From an uncultured Gemmiger sp. (GTDB lineage: Bacteria; Bacillota; Clostridia; Oscillospirales; Ruminococcaceae), in assembly GCA_944388215.1 (NCBI GenBank), contig CALXHT010000006.1, positions 1 through 64,000 of the forward strand: a DNA stretch of 64,000 bases, in the 5' to 3' direction. The notes beneath the pieces are model-generated. The model searched no databases, was not told where the DNA came from, and worked only from the letters and a program-made list of their open reading frames with translations. This document shows, in pieces, positions 52,299 through 61,860 of the stretch (positions are counted from its first letter, which is position 1; the number at the start of each line of letters is the position of its first letter). The position numbers were made by a program, and so were the translations under genes.

Positions 52299-53552
52299 AT
52301 GTATCAGGACATGATTGACACCATCGGCTTTGTGCAGAAGGCGGACCCCGAAGTGGGTGCCGCCATGGAGCGTGAGCTGGGACGCCAGCGCGCCAACATC
52401 GAACTCATCGCCAGCGAGAACATCGTCTCGCCGGCCGTGATGGCCGCCATGGGCAGTGTGCTGACCAACAAGTACGCCGAGGGCTATCCCGGCAAGCGCT
52501 ACTACGGCGGCTGCCAGTTCGTGGACCAGGTGGAGCAGATCGCCATCGACCGCGCCTGCAAACTGTTCGGTGCCAAGTACGCCAACGTGCAGCCCCATTC
52601 CGGCGCCCAGGCCAACCTGGCCGTCTACTTTGCCCTGCTGAACCTGGGTGACACCGTCATGGGCATGGACCTGTCCCAGGGCGGTCACCTGACCCACGGC
52701 TCCCCCGTGAACATGAGCGGCAAAAACTACAACTTCGTCTCCTACGGCGTGGGTGAGGACGGCCGCATCGACTACGCCGCCCTGGCCAAGCAGGTGGCCA
52801 AGGTCCGGCCCAAGCTGCTGGTGGCCGGTGCGTCGGCCTATCCCCGCGCCATCGACTTCGAGAAGCTGGCCGAGATCGCCCACGGCTACGGCGCCATGCT
52901 CATGGTGGATATGGCCCACATCGCCGGTCTGGTGGCGGGCGGCATGCACCAGAACCCCGTGCCCTACGCCGACGTGGTGACCACCACCACCCACAAGACG
53001 CTGCGCGGTCCCCGCGGCGGCCTGATCCTGACCAACAACGAGTATCTGATCAAGCGGATCAACTCCGCCATCTTCCCCGGCACCCAGGGCGGCCCGCTGG
53101 AGCATGTCATCGCCGCCAAGGCGGTCTGCTTCGGCGAGGCCCTGCAGCCCGCCTTCAAGGAGTACGCCCGCAAGATCGTGGAGAACGCCGCCGCCATGGC
53201 CGACGAGCTCACTGCCCGGGGCGTCAAACTGGTTTCGGGCGGCACCGACAACCACCTGCTGCTCATCGACCTGACCGACGAGGAGTGCACCGGCAAGGAC
53301 CTGGAGCACAACCTGGATGCTGTGCACATCACCGCCAACAAGAACACCGTTCCCGGCGAGAAGCGCAGCCCCTTCGTGACCAGCGGCGTCCGGGTGGGTA
53401 CCCCCGCCGTGACCACCCGCGGCATGGGCCCCGCCGAGATGAAGATCATCGCCGACTGCATTGCCGACTGCATCTTTGACTTCGAGGCCAAGAAGGAGGA
53501 CATCGCCGCCCGGGTGGCCGAGCTCTCCGCCCGGTTCCCGCTGTACGAATAA
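52299..53552 (+). CDS. glyA: Serine hydroxymethyltransferase
   Basis: The 417-residue PLP enzyme interconverts serine and glycine with tetrahydrofolate. The PLP lysine is Lys233 in [14 protein letters not shown]; other signatures are [34 protein letters not shown] and [21 protein letters not shown] precedes the ATG. A GC-rich terminator follows. Folate dependence links it functionally to the THF-riboswitch-controlled FolT. Confidence 0.97.
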   Translation: MYQDMIDTIGFVQKADPEVGAAMERELGRQRANIELIASENIVSPAVMAAMGSVLTNKYAEGYPGKRYYGGCQFVDQVEQIAIDRACKLFGAKYANVQPHSGAQANLAVYFALLNLGDTVMGMDLSQGGHLTHGSPVNMSGKNYNFVSYGVGEDGRIDYAALAKQVAKVRPKLLVAGASAYPRAIDFEKLAEIAHGYGAMLMVDMAHIAGLVAGGMHQNPVPYADVVTTTTHKTLRGPRGGLILTNNEYLIKRINSAIFPGTQGGPLEHVIAAKAVCFGEALQPAFKEYARKIVENAAAMADELTARGVKLVSGGTDNHLLLIDLTDEECTGKDLEHNLDAVHITANKNTVPGEKRSPFVTSGVRVGTPAVTTRGMGPAEMKIIADCIADCIFDFEAKKEDIAARVAELSARFPLYE

Positions 53553-53581
53553 TCCCCTTTTCCCAAAAGACTTCCGCCATC

Positions 53582-53611
53582 GCCCGCCCCCGCCCGGGGC
53601 GGGCTTTTTTT
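53582..53611 (+). terminator. Terminator of glyA
   Basis: GCCCGCCCC pairs with GGGGCGGGC around a 5-nt loop, followed by seven T. Confidence 0.9.
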
Positions 53612-53636
53612 GCGGTGCAGCGCAGGGTTTTGCAGC

Positions 53637-53665
53637 TTGCGTTTTGCGAAAATTCAGGGTATACT
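53637..53665 (+). promoter_or_regulatory. Promoter of the cytidylate-kinase-like/MATE operon
   Basis: TTGCGT (53637-53642) and TATACT (53660-53665) are 17 nt apart. Confidence 0.6.
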
Positions 53666-53728
53666 ATAGGCAGATAAGTATGCCTTTTCCGGCAGAACAT
53701 GCAACGTACAGAATGCGAGGTGTCAAGT

Positions 53729-54337
53729 ATGGAACCGATCGTCATCACCATTGCCCGTGAATTTGCTTCGGGCGGCAGCGAGATCGCCCAGGCCGTAGCC
53801 GACAAGATGGGCATTCCCCTCTACAACAAGGAGCTCATCACCCGGGCGGCCAAGAAGAGCGGCCTGACCGAGGAAGCCATTGCCGCCAGCGAGAACCAGC
53901 GCAGCGGCAGCCTGATCTACAGCCTGTACATGATGGGCAACACGATGCCCCTGGCCGACCAGGTCTACATCCTGCAGAGCAACGTCATCAGGGAGCTGGC
54001 GGCGGAGGGTTCCTGCGTGATCCTGGGCCGCTGCGGCGACTATGTGCTGCGGGAGCGTCCCAACGTGCTGAGCGTCTTTGTCTACGCGCCGCTGGAGGAC
54101 CGCATCCAGCGGGCCAAGGCCCGGCCGGGCGTCAAGGACCTGGCCGACCGGCAGTGGGAGGTCCAGCTGGCCAAGCACGACCGCGCCCGCGCCAGCTACT
54201 ACAACTACTACACCGAAAACCGCTGGGGTGAGGCCAAGAACTACGACCTGTGCCTCAACGCCGCCCTGGGTCTGGACACCTGCGCCAATCTGATCGTGGA
54301 TGCCGCCCGTGCCATGGAGGCTGCGAACAAGGAATGA
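53729..54337 (+). CDS. Cytidylate kinase-like family protein
   Basis: The start at 53729 (GAGG 8 nt upstream) gives 202 residues. The family pattern is VITIAREFASGGSEIAQAVADKMGIPLYNKELI, SCVILGRCGDYVLRERPNVLSVFVYAPLEDRI and YYNYYTENRWGEAKNYDLCLN. These proteins resemble nucleotide kinases but their substrate is not established. It overlaps the MATE gene by 4 nt (ATGA) and is therefore translationally coupled to it. Confidence 0.85.
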   Translation: MEPIVITIAREFASGGSEIAQAVADKMGIPLYNKELITRAAKKSGLTEEAIAASENQRSGSLIYSLYMMGNTMPLADQVYILQSNVIRELAAEGSCVILGRCGDYVLRERPNVLSVFVYAPLEDRIQRAKARPGVKDLADRQWEVQLAKHDRARASYYNYYTENRWGEAKNYDLCLNAALGLDTCANLIVDAARAMEAANKE

Positions 54338-55719
54338 GTACCGCCGACGCCCATTCCGCCAGCCGGATGGGCACGGCCCCCATGGGGCCGCTGCTCTTCT
54401 CTCTGGCGATTCCCATGATGGTCTCCATGCTGTTCCAGGCACTGTACAACGTGGTGGACAGCATCTTTGTGTCCTATATCAACGAGGCAGCCCTCTCTGC
54501 CGTATCCCTGGCCTTTCCCATTCAGAACCTGATGATCGCCTTCGCCGTGGGTACCGGTGTGGGCGTCAACGCCTACGTGTCCAAGTCCCTGGGCGAGGGC
54601 AACCGCGCCGAGGCCGACCGGGCTGCCGCCAACGGCCTGTTCCTGGCCCTGTGCACCTTTGTGGTGTTTTTCCTCTTCGGGTTGTTCGGCGTGCAGGCCT
54701 TCATGAACTCCCAGACCACCGACCCGCTGATCCGGCAGTACGGCAACGACTATCTGGCGGTGTGCTGCCTGTTCAGCCTGGGATGCATGATCCAGTGCAT
54801 GGTGGAAAAGCTGCTCAGCGCCACCGGGCGCTCCAACTACGCCATGATCACCCAGCTGGTGGGGGCCCTGACCAATATTGTCATGGACCCTATCCTGATC
54901 TTCGGGCTGTTCGGTTTCCCCCGCATGGAAGCCGCCGGCGCGGCTGCGGCCACCGTGGCCGGGCAGTTCCTGGGGGCTTTCACGGGGCTGTACCTCAACC
55001 TGCGCCATAACCACGACATCCGGTTCCGCCTGCAGGATTTCCGGCCCCAGGCCCGTACCGTCCGGCGCATCTACCAGGTGGGCATCCCCTCCATTGCCAT
55101 GACCTCGGTGGGCAGCGTCATGACTTTCTGCATGAACCGCATCCTCATCGCTTTCTCCAGCACCGCGGTGGCTGTGTTCGGCGTCTACTTCAAGATGCAG
55201 AGCTTCATCGTCATGCCCCTCATCGGCCTCAACAACGGCATGGTCCCCATCATCGCCTACAACTACGGCGCCCGCAAACCCCGGCGCATTGTACAGGTCA
55301 TCCGGATGGCGGTGGTTGCCGCCGTGGCCATCATGCTGCTGGGCTTCGCGGCCGCACAGCTCTGCCCCGGCGTCATGCTCAGCATCTTCAACGCCGGCCC
55401 CGACATGCTCGCCCTGGGCGAGGTGGCTCTGCGCATCATCTCCATCCACTTCGTCATCGCGGGCTTCAACATCGTCTCTTCGGCGGTGTTCCAGGCCCTG
55501 GGCCGCGGCGTCATGGCGCTGCTGGTCTCGCTGGTACGCCAGCTCTTTGTGCTGGTGCCCGCCGCCTGGCTGCTGAGCCTGAACGGCAACGTCAACCTGA
55601 TCTGGTGGGCGTTCCCCATCGCCGAGGTCGCCTCGTTCCTCATGTGCAGCTTCTTCCTCACCCGCTGCTACCGCACCGTGGTACAGCCGATGCTGGAACC
55701 CGCTGCCGCCCAATTCTGA
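54334..55719 (+). CDS. MATE-family efflux transporter
   Basis: The 461-residue protein has the MATE layout (LFSLAIPMMVSMLFQALYNVVDSIFVSYI, VGTGVGVNAYVSKSLGEGNRAEADRAAANG, GIPSIAMTSVGSVMTFCMN, GMVPIIAYNYGARKPRRI). It begins inside the cytidylate-kinase-like gene and is followed after 19 nt by an HdeD-like gene. It is the third MATE protein of the window. Confidence 0.93.
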   Translation: MSTADAHSASRMGTAPMGPLLFSLAIPMMVSMLFQALYNVVDSIFVSYINEAALSAVSLAFPIQNLMIAFAVGTGVGVNAYVSKSLGEGNRAEADRAAANGLFLALCTFVVFFLFGLFGVQAFMNSQTTDPLIRQYGNDYLAVCCLFSLGCMIQCMVEKLLSATGRSNYAMITQLVGALTNIVMDPILIFGLFGFPRMEAAGAAAATVAGQFLGAFTGLYLNLRHNHDIRFRLQDFRPQARTVRRIYQVGIPSIAMTSVGSVMTFCMNRILIAFSSTAVAVFGVYFKMQSFIVMPLIGLNNGMVPIIAYNYGARKPRRIVQVIRMAVVAAVAIMLLGFAAAQLCPGVMLSIFNAGPDMLALGEVALRIISIHFVIAGFNIVSSAVFQALGRGVMALLVSLVRQLFVLVPAAWLLSLNGNVNLIWWAFPIAEVASFLMCSFFLTRCYRTVVQPMLEPAAAQF

Positions 55720-55738
55720 CCGGAAGGAGCGCACATCT

Positions 55739-56419
55739 ATGCTGCGTTACGTCAAAAACGGCATGCTGGTGCTCAGCATCGCCTTCATCGCCCTGGGTCT
55801 GCTGCTGCTCATCATGCCCGAGACCAGTCTTCTGTGGCTCTGCTACGCCTTCGGCGCCGTGGTGCTCATCACCGGCATCGTCTGTCTGGTACAGTACGCC
55901 CGGCTGCGGGGCAGCGGTTTCGCCGCCCCCTTCTTCCTGGTAGCCGGGGTCATCACCGCCGCGCTGGGCCTTTTCACGCTGGCACAGCCCCAGGTGGTGG
56001 CCAGCTTCCTGCCGGTGGTGTTCGGGCTGTTCATCCTCATCGACGGCTGCAGCCGTATCGGCACCGCTGTGGAACTGGCACGCCGCCAGGCCGACCGCTG
56101 GTGGCTGGTGCTGCTGTTCAGCGTACTGTCCATCGCGCTGGGCATTCTGCTGCTGGTGAACCCCTTCGGGGCGGCGGTCAGCGTCGTGATGCTCTGCGGT
56201 GTGCTGCTCATCATCGAGGGGGCCGTCAACCTGGCCTGCGTGGTCTACACCGCCATGGAACTGCGCACGCTGGACCGGATGGCCGATGCCGCCCAGACGG
56301 CGGCCCTGGACGCCCTGGGCCAGATGCTGGACGAGGAGGAGGCCGAAGCCCTCAACCGGGATCACGAGGGCATCGTCTACAATGCCGAGAGCACCGACGT
56401 GTCCGACGATTCCCAGTGA
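55739..56419 (+). CDS. HdeD/DUF308-family membrane protein
   Basis: The 226-residue protein has about six helices in HdeD repeats (GMLVLSIAFIALGLLLLIMPETSLL, GVITAALGLFTLAQPQVVASFLPVVFGLFILIDGCSRIG, ILLLVNPFGAAVSVVMLCGVLLIIEGAVNL) and a 45-residue acidic cytoplasmic tail. GGAAGGAG precedes the ATG. It continues the operon from the MATE gene. A shorter paralogue lies at 16151-16696. Confidence 0.82.
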   Translation: MLRYVKNGMLVLSIAFIALGLLLLIMPETSLLWLCYAFGAVVLITGIVCLVQYARLRGSGFAAPFFLVAGVITAALGLFTLAQPQVVASFLPVVFGLFILIDGCSRIGTAVELARRQADRWWLVLLFSVLSIALGILLLVNPFGAAVSVVMLCGVLLIIEGAVNLACVVYTAMELRTLDRMADAAQTAALDALGQMLDEEEAEALNRDHEGIVYNAESTDVSDDSQ

Positions 56420-56453
56420 CCGCAACCATTTTTATAAGGAGTTTTTGCAATCC

Positions 56454-57857
56454 ATGTATGACCTGATTATCGTTGGCGCCGGCCCGGCCGGCATCTTCAC
56501 CGCCCTGGAACTGCTGCGCAAGAGCGACAAGCCCCACAAGATCCTTCTGGTGGAAAAGGGCAAACCGGTGGAGAAGCGCCACTGCCCCAAGGACAAGACC
56601 GGCGTCTGCGTCAACTGCAAGCCCACCTGCGCCATCACCACGGGATTTTCCGGGGCGGGTGCCTTCTCGGACGGCAAGCTGTCCCTGTCCTACCAGGTGG
56701 GCGGCGAGCTGCCCGACCTGATCGGCGAGGATTTTGCCCAGGAGCTCATCGACTACACCGACAAGATCTATCTGGAATTCGGTGCCGACCCCAAGGTGGA
56801 GGGCATCTATGAGGGCCAGGAGATCAAGGCCATCCGCAAGCGGGCCATCCAGGCTGGGCTGCAGCTGGTGGACTGTCCCATCCGGCACCTGGGTACCGAG
56901 AAGGCCCAGCAGCTCTACCTGAACATCCAGAACCACCTGCAGGCCGCCGGTGTGGAGATGCTCTTTGAGACGGAGTGCGAGAACATCATCCTGGACGGCT
57001 CGGTGTGCAAGGGCGTGATCCTGCGGGAGAAGACCGGCCCCCGGGAAGTGCTGGGCAAGCAGGTGGTCATTGCCACCGGCCGCCGGGGCGCCGACTGGCT
57101 GGAAAAGCTCTGCGCCGAGCATGGCATCGCCCACAAGCCCGGCACGGTGGACATCGGCGTGCGGGTGGAGTGCCGCAACGAGGTCATGGAAACCATCAAC
57201 AAGGTGCTCTACGAGGGCAAGCTCATCGGCTACCCGGCGCCCTGGCGCAACAAGGTGCGCACCTTCTGCCAGAACCCCGGCGGCTTTGTGGCCCAGGAGA
57301 ATTACGACAACGACCTGGCGGTGGTCAACGGCCACAGCTTCAAGGAGAAAAAGAGCAACAACACCAACCTGGCCATCCTGGTCAGCCACAACTTCACCGA
57401 GCCCTTCAACCAGCCCATCGCCTACGCCCAGAAGGTGGGCGAACTGACCAACATGCTGGGTGCCGGGCACATTCTGGTGCAGCGGTACGGCGATATCCTG
57501 GACGGCAAGCGCACCTGGGCCAAAGAACTGGCCCGGGCCAACGTCCGCCCCACCCTGAAGGACGCCGTGGCAGGCGATATCACCGCCGCCATGCCCTACC
57601 GGGCCATGGTGAACATCATCGAGTTCATCAAGATGGTGGACCATGTGGTGCCGGGCTTTGCCAGCCCCGAGACGCTGCTCTACAGCCCCGAACTGAAGTT
57701 CTACTCCAACAAGGTGAAGATGGACACCGACCTGGAGACCAACATCCAGGGTCTGCACTGCCTGGGGGATTCCTCCGGCTGGACCCGCGGCCTGATGATG
57801 GCTTCCGTCATGGGCGTGCTCATGGGCCGCAAACTCATGGAAAAGCACGGATTCTGA
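56454..57857 (+). CDS. FAD-dependent oxidoreductase of the YgfK/HI0933-like class
   Basis: From ATG 56454 the protein has 467 residues. The N terminus MYDLIIVGAGPAGIFTALELL is the FAD-binding Rossmann motif. A cysteine-rich stretch near residue 45 (RHCPKDKTGVCVNCKPTCAITTGFSGAGAFSDGKLSLS) precedes the FAD-site loop, and GRRGADWLEKL follows later. AAGGAG lies 12 nt upstream. The substrate is unknown; related proteins are annotated only as NAD(P)/FAD-dependent. It ends the MATE-HdeD operon. Confidence 0.8.
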   Translation: MYDLIIVGAGPAGIFTALELLRKSDKPHKILLVEKGKPVEKRHCPKDKTGVCVNCKPTCAITTGFSGAGAFSDGKLSLSYQVGGELPDLIGEDFAQELIDYTDKIYLEFGADPKVEGIYEGQEIKAIRKRAIQAGLQLVDCPIRHLGTEKAQQLYLNIQNHLQAAGVEMLFETECENIILDGSVCKGVILREKTGPREVLGKQVVIATGRRGADWLEKLCAEHGIAHKPGTVDIGVRVECRNEVMETINKVLYEGKLIGYPAPWRNKVRTFCQNPGGFVAQENYDNDLAVVNGHSFKEKKSNNTNLAILVSHNFTEPFNQPIAYAQKVGELTNMLGAGHILVQRYGDILDGKRTWAKELARANVRPTLKDAVAGDITAAMPYRAMVNIIEFIKMVDHVVPGFASPETLLYSPELKFYSNKVKMDTDLETNIQGLHCLGDSSGWTRGLMMASVMGVLMGRKLMEKHGF

Positions 57858-57873
57858 TTTTTGCACGAAAAAC

Positions 57874-57902
57874 AGCGGACACCCGCCGGGCGGGTGTCCG
57901 CT
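57874..57902 (+). terminator. Terminator after the FAD oxidoreductase
   Basis: AGCGGACACCCGCC (57874-57887) pairs with GGCGGGTGTCCGCT (57889-57902), followed by TTGTTGTTGTTTT. Confidence 0.85.
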
Positions 57903-57932
57903 TTGTTGTTGTTTTGGAGAGAAAATCCGGCT

Positions 57933-60503
57933 TCAGCAGGTGGCGCCGCCGGTGACTTTCTTCTGCAGCACGGCGTCCTTGTCCACGGGCGCGGTCAGCA
58001 GCTTGTTCTGGACGTAGTCAAAGCCCAGACGGTCGATGGTGTCGGCGAAGCGCTCGCCGGTGATTCCCTCGTCCCGGAAGAAGAGGATGGCGCGCTCCAC
58101 GATGTCCAGCACTTCCTCCTCCGAGGTGAAGATCTTGTCCATGGGATGGCCGTGGGCGATCCGCTTGCCCCACCGGCCGCCGAGATAGATCTTGTAGCCG
58201 TCGGTGAACTCCTCGGTGACGCCGAAGGGGCACTTGCCCTTGCAGCGGCCGCAGTGGTTGCAGGCGGCGGGATCGATGTGGATCATGCCGTTCTCCAGCT
58301 TGGCCACATGGATGGGACAGTTGGCCTCCACCTGGCAGACCTTGCAGCCGCGGCACTTGGCGGGGTCGATCATCGGCACCCGCTGGCCCACAATGCCCAG
58401 GTCGTTCAGGTCGGGCTTGACGCAGTTGTTGGGGCAGCCGCCCACCGCGATCTTGAACTTGTGGGGCAGCGTGACGTTGTGGTAGCCCAGGTAGAACCGC
58501 TCGTGGAGCTTCTCGCTCAGGCCGAAGGAATCCAGCAGGCCGTACTGGCAGGTGGTACCTTTGCAGGAGACGATGGGCCGCACCAGCGAGCCGGTGCCGC
58601 CGGTCTGCAGGCCGGCATCCGCCAGGAAGGCACGCAGCTCATCCAGCTTGTCGTAGGGCACGCACTGGATCTCCAGCGTCAGACGAGTGGTCATGGTGAC
58701 CTCGCCGGAGCCGTAGCGCTCGGCGGCCTCGGCGATGACCCGCTGCTCCTCCGCCGTGATCTTGCCGTTGCGGGTGATGACGCGGATGTTGAACCGGTCG
58801 GGATAGCGCTTGTCCTGCAGGCAGCCCAGCCCCTTGACCCGCTTGATCTCCTCCGGCGGGATGGTACCCTTGAACTTCACCTTCACCTGGTTGAAGGTCA
58901 TGCCGCCCTCCAGCACCCGGGTGTTGGTGTAGCCGAAGGCCTTGAGGCGGTTCTGCAGGAAGTAGCCCCGCTTGCCCCGGGCACAGACCAGCAGCAGCTT
59001 GGCGTCCTTGTCCAGCCCTTCGATGGGGCCGGTGACGGTGGAGAGATTGACCCACTTGGCGCCGGGAATGGACGCCTGGGGCAGCACGTCGATGACCTGG
59101 TAGTCGTCGGCCGCGCCGGCGGCGTACTCCGCCGGGGTGAAGGTCTCGAAAATACCGGCCAGTTTGTTTTCCAGAATGTAGCAGGCCTGCACAAAGGGAT
59201 GGATGGCCGTGGAGAAGGGCGGCGCGTAGGCGTAGTCCAGCGTGTCGAAGTTCTCCAGGGTGGCGCCCATGGCGATGCCGGTGACGGCAATATCCACCAT
59301 CTTGTCCACCGCGCCGGCGCCCAGCACCTGGATGCCCAGCAGCTTGTGGGTGGCCTTGTCGGCGATGAGCTTGGTGATGAACATGTCGGCGCCGGGATAG
59401 TAGTGGGCCTTGTCGTCGGTGACGCAGACCACGCTCACCGGGTCATAGCCGGCATCCTTGGCCTGGGCCTCGGTGAGGCCGGTGCGGCCGGCGTTGAGGT
59501 TGTCCAGCAGCTTGACCACGCCGGTGCCCAGGCAGCCGCCGTAGAGGGCTTCCTCCCCCGACAGGTTGCGGGCCAGGCAGCGGCCGGTGATGTTGGCGGT
59601 GGAGCCCATGGCCGACCACTGGGGTTTGCCGGTGAGGGCGTTGTGCACCATGGCGCAGTCGCCCACGGCGTAGACATCGGGCAGGTTGGTGGCCTGCTGG
59701 TTGTCCACCAGGATGGTGCCCTTGAACATCTCCAGGCCGCTGTCCTTCAGGAAGGCCGTGGCCGGACGGATGCCGATGGCCAGCACCACCACATCGGCGG
59801 GCAGGTTGCCGGCCTCGGTGGCAACGCTCTCCGCCTTGCCGGTGCCGTTGACCCCCTGGAAGGCCGTGCCGGTGAGCACCCGCACCCCCTTGGCCTGGAG
59901 CTGCCGCTTGGCGTAGCCGGCCATCTCGGGGTCAAAGATGTTGGGCATGAGCTGGGCAGCCATATCCACCACCGTCACCGACAGACCCTGGGCCATCAGG
60001 TTCTCGGCCACTTCCAGGCCGATGAAGCCGCCGCCCACCACCACGGCACGGCGGGCCTGGTTCTGCTTGACCCAGTCCCGCACGGCAATGGCATCGTCGG
60101 GGGTGCGCATCCGGAAGACGCCCGGCAGCGCGGTGCCCGGCACATCGGGCACGAAGGGCTCGGCGCCCACCGCCAGGATCAGCTTGTCGTAGCTCTCGGT
60201 CTGCTCGGCGCCGGTGGCCACATCCCGCAGCGTCACGGTCTTGCCTGCGGCGTCCAGGGCAGTGGCTTCCTGCCCGGTGTGGACCTCCACCCGGGTGAGC
60301 CCCGCATACTTCTGGGGCGTGTTGACGATCAGGTCCTCCCTGGTGGGAATGCTGCCGCCCACATAGTAGGGCAGGCCGCAGCCCGCGTAGGAGATGTCCG
60401 CGCCCTTGCTGTAGAGCACCACCTGGGCGTCGGGCTGCTCCCTCTTGAGCTTGGCCGCCGCCTTGGTGCCGGCGGCTACGCCGCCGATGACGATGATTTT
60501 CAT
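57933..60503 (-). CDS. Fusion of CoA-disulfide reductase, rhodanese, siroheme reductase and ferredoxin modules
   Basis: From ATG 60503 the protein has 856 residues. Module 1 (about 1-445) is a CoA-disulfide reductase/NADH oxidase: IIVIGGVAAGTKAA, Cys42 in YAGCGLPYYVGG, and VVVGGGFIGLEVAENL for the pyridine nucleotide. Module 2 (about 455-545) is a rhodanese with catalytic Cys507 in LLVCARGKRGYF. Module 3 (about 555-700) is the nitrite/sulfite reductase ferredoxin-like and [4Fe-4S]-siroheme region with Cys647 in CKGTTC and Cys690 in GGCPNNCVKP. Module 4 (about 710-856) has two ferredoxin clusters (CRGCKVCQVEANCP and CNHCGRCKGKCP) as in AsrC. It may couple persulfide or CoA-persulfide chemistry to sulfite reduction. 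All key cysteines are present. A promoter lies at 60580-60608. Confidence 0.85.
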   Translation of the reverse strand: MKIIVIGGVAAGTKAAAKLKREQPDAQVVLYSKGADISYAGCGLPYYVGGSIPTREDLIVNTPQKYAGLTRVEVHTGQEATALDAAGKTVTLRDVATGAEQTESYDKLILAVGAEPFVPDVPGTALPGVFRMRTPDDAIAVRDWVKQNQARRAVVVGGGFIGLEVAENLMAQGLSVTVVDMAAQLMPNIFDPEMAGYAKRQLQAKGVRVLTGTAFQGVNGTGKAESVATEAGNLPADVVVLAIGIRPATAFLKDSGLEMFKGTILVDNQQATNLPDVYAVGDCAMVHNALTGKPQWSAMGSTANITGRCLARNLSGEEALYGGCLGTGVVKLLDNLNAGRTGLTEAQAKDAGYDPVSVVCVTDDKAHYYPGADMFITKLIADKATHKLLGIQVLGAGAVDKMVDIAVTGIAMGATLENFDTLDYAYAPPFSTAIHPFVQACYILENKLAGIFETFTPAEYAAGAADDYQVIDVLPQASIPGAKWVNLSTVTGPIEGLDKDAKLLLVCARGKRGYFLQNRLKAFGYTNTRVLEGGMTFNQVKVKFKGTIPPEEIKRVKGLGCLQDKRYPDRFNIRVITRNGKITAEEQRVIAEAAERYGSGEVTMTTRLTLEIQCVPYDKLDELRAFLADAGLQTGGTGSLVRPIVSCKGTTCQYGLLDSFGLSEKLHERFYLGYHNVTLPHKFKIAVGGCPNNCVKPDLNDLGIVGQRVPMIDPAKCRGCKVCQVEANCPIHVAKLENGMIHIDPAACNHCGRCKGKCPFGVTEEFTDGYKIYLGGRWGKRIAHGHPMDKIFTSEEEVLDIVERAILFFRDEGITGERFADTIDRLGFDYVQNKLLTAPVDKDAVLQKKVTGGATC

Positions 60504-60579
60504 TGCCAATACCTCCGTTTCCGGGAAGCAGGTCCTTTTCCTTGCGACCCGCTTCCTTTGTTTTTGCGTCTCTGTTTCC

Positions 60580-60608
60580 ATTATACGGGCATTCCCGGCC
60601 GTTCACAA
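60580..60608 (-). promoter_or_regulatory. Promoter of the redox/sulfur fusion gene
   Basis: TTGTGA (60603-60608) and TATAAT (60580-60585) on the minus strand are 17 nt apart. Confidence 0.65.
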
Positions 60609-60645
60609 GGGATTTTGCGGCTCCGTCTCCCCAAAATTTTGCCGC

Positions 60646-60674
60646 TTGCCGAGGCCCGTTTTCCGTGGTATGAT
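60646..60674 (+). promoter_or_regulatory. Promoter of the Gfo/Idh/MocA gene
   Basis: TTGCCG (60646-60651) and TATGAT (60669-60674) are 17 nt apart. Confidence 0.55.
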
Positions 60675-60735
60675 GGAGACAAATGCGGGTCTTTCCGGCC
60701 CGGAACTGTTGGAATACATCAAGGAGGTGCGACCC

Positions 60736-61740
60736 ATGAAACTGGGTATTTTGGGTGCGGGTGCCATCGCCCGCGTGATGTCTGATACCGTACGGAAGAT
60801 GCAGGCTTCCGGACGCAAGGAAGTGGAACTGTACGCCGTGGCCGCCCGGGATCTCGACCGGGCCCAGGCCTTCGCCGACAAGGAGGGCGTGGCCCGCGCC
60901 TACGGTAGCTATGAGGCCCTGCTGGAGGATCCGGCGGTGGATTTTGTCTACATTGCCACGCCCCACTCCCACCATTACCGTCACCTCAAGCTCTGCATCG
61001 ACCACGGCAAGGCCGTACTGTGCGAGAAGCCCTTCACCGTCACCGCCCGCCAGGCGGAGGATGTCTTCCGCTACGCCCGGGAGAAGGGGGTGCTGGTCAC
61101 CGAGGCCATCTGGACCCGCTACCAGCCCATGCGCCGGATGATCACCGCGGCGCTGAACAGCGGCGTCATCGGCACCCCCAAGCTGATCACCGCCAACCTG
61201 GGCTATCCCATGCTGCACAAGCCCCGCATCGTGGATCCGGCGCTGGCCGGCGGCGCGCTGCTGGACGTGGGCATCTACGCGCTGAACTTTGCTGACATGT
61301 TCTTCGGCGCCCCCGACAGCGTCCAGGGCTTCTGCACCAAGTATGAGACCGGCGTGGACCTGAACGACAGCGTCACCCTGACCTGGGCAGACGGCCGGGC
61401 CGCCCATCTGACCTCGTCCGCCAACTCGGTCACCGACCGCCAGGGCGCCATCTACGGCGACAAGGGCTTTTTGCTGGTGACCAACATCAACAACCCCCAG
61501 CAGTTCCGCATTGTGGACGGCGACTACAAGGTCATCCAGTCGGTGGACTGCCCGCCCCAGCTCACAGGTTACGAGTACGAAGTGCTGGAGATGGCAGACA
61601 GCCTGAACAAGGGTCTGCTGGAGTGCCCCTCCATGCCCCACCGCGACACGCTGCGCCTGATGCAGATCATGGACGAACTGCGCGCCCAGATGGGTATCCG
61701 CTACCCCTGCGAGGGTGTGGACGACGACACCACCCTCTGA
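60736..61740 (+). CDS. Gfo/Idh/MocA-family oxidoreductase
   Basis: AAGGAGG at 60721-60727 sets the start at 60736, giving 334 residues. The N-terminal Rossmann fold (LGILGAGAIARVMSDTV) binds NAD(P); CEKPFTVTARQAE carries the family's catalytic-region Lys-Pro motif; GGALLDVGIYALNFADM is the conserved substrate-domain motif. These enzymes oxidise sugars, inositols or dihydrodiols. It is divergent from the sulfur fusion gene and transcribed alone; substrate unknown. Confidence 0.92.
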   Translation: MKLGILGAGAIARVMSDTVRKMQASGRKEVELYAVAARDLDRAQAFADKEGVARAYGSYEALLEDPAVDFVYIATPHSHHYRHLKLCIDHGKAVLCEKPFTVTARQAEDVFRYAREKGVLVTEAIWTRYQPMRRMITAALNSGVIGTPKLITANLGYPMLHKPRIVDPALAGGALLDVGIYALNFADMFFGAPDSVQGFCTKYETGVDLNDSVTLTWADGRAAHLTSSANSVTDRQGAIYGDKGFLLVTNINNPQQFRIVDGDYKVIQSVDCPPQLTGYEYEVLEMADSLNKGLLECPSMPHRDTLRLMQIMDELRAQMGIRYPCEGVDDDTTL

Positions 61741-61759
61741 TACAAAACAAAAGAACGAT

Positions 61760-61787
61760 GCCGGGTGCAGACTGCGCCCGGTTTTTT
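61760..61787 (+). terminator. Terminator after the Gfo/Idh/MocA gene
   Basis: CCGGGTGC pairs with GCGCCCGG across a short loop, followed by TTTTTT. Confidence 0.8.
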
Positions 61788-61860
61788 CGTTGTTTTGGCC
61801 AATCTGTTTGCTGTAATTTTTGTACTTTGCACAAAGAGCAGCGGAAAGTTTCCTTTTTAC

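Noticed and set aside
57861..60785. A 974-codon plus-strand frame opposite the redox/sulfur fusion gene
   Set aside because: It is a shadow of a gene with clear catalytic motifs on the minus strand.
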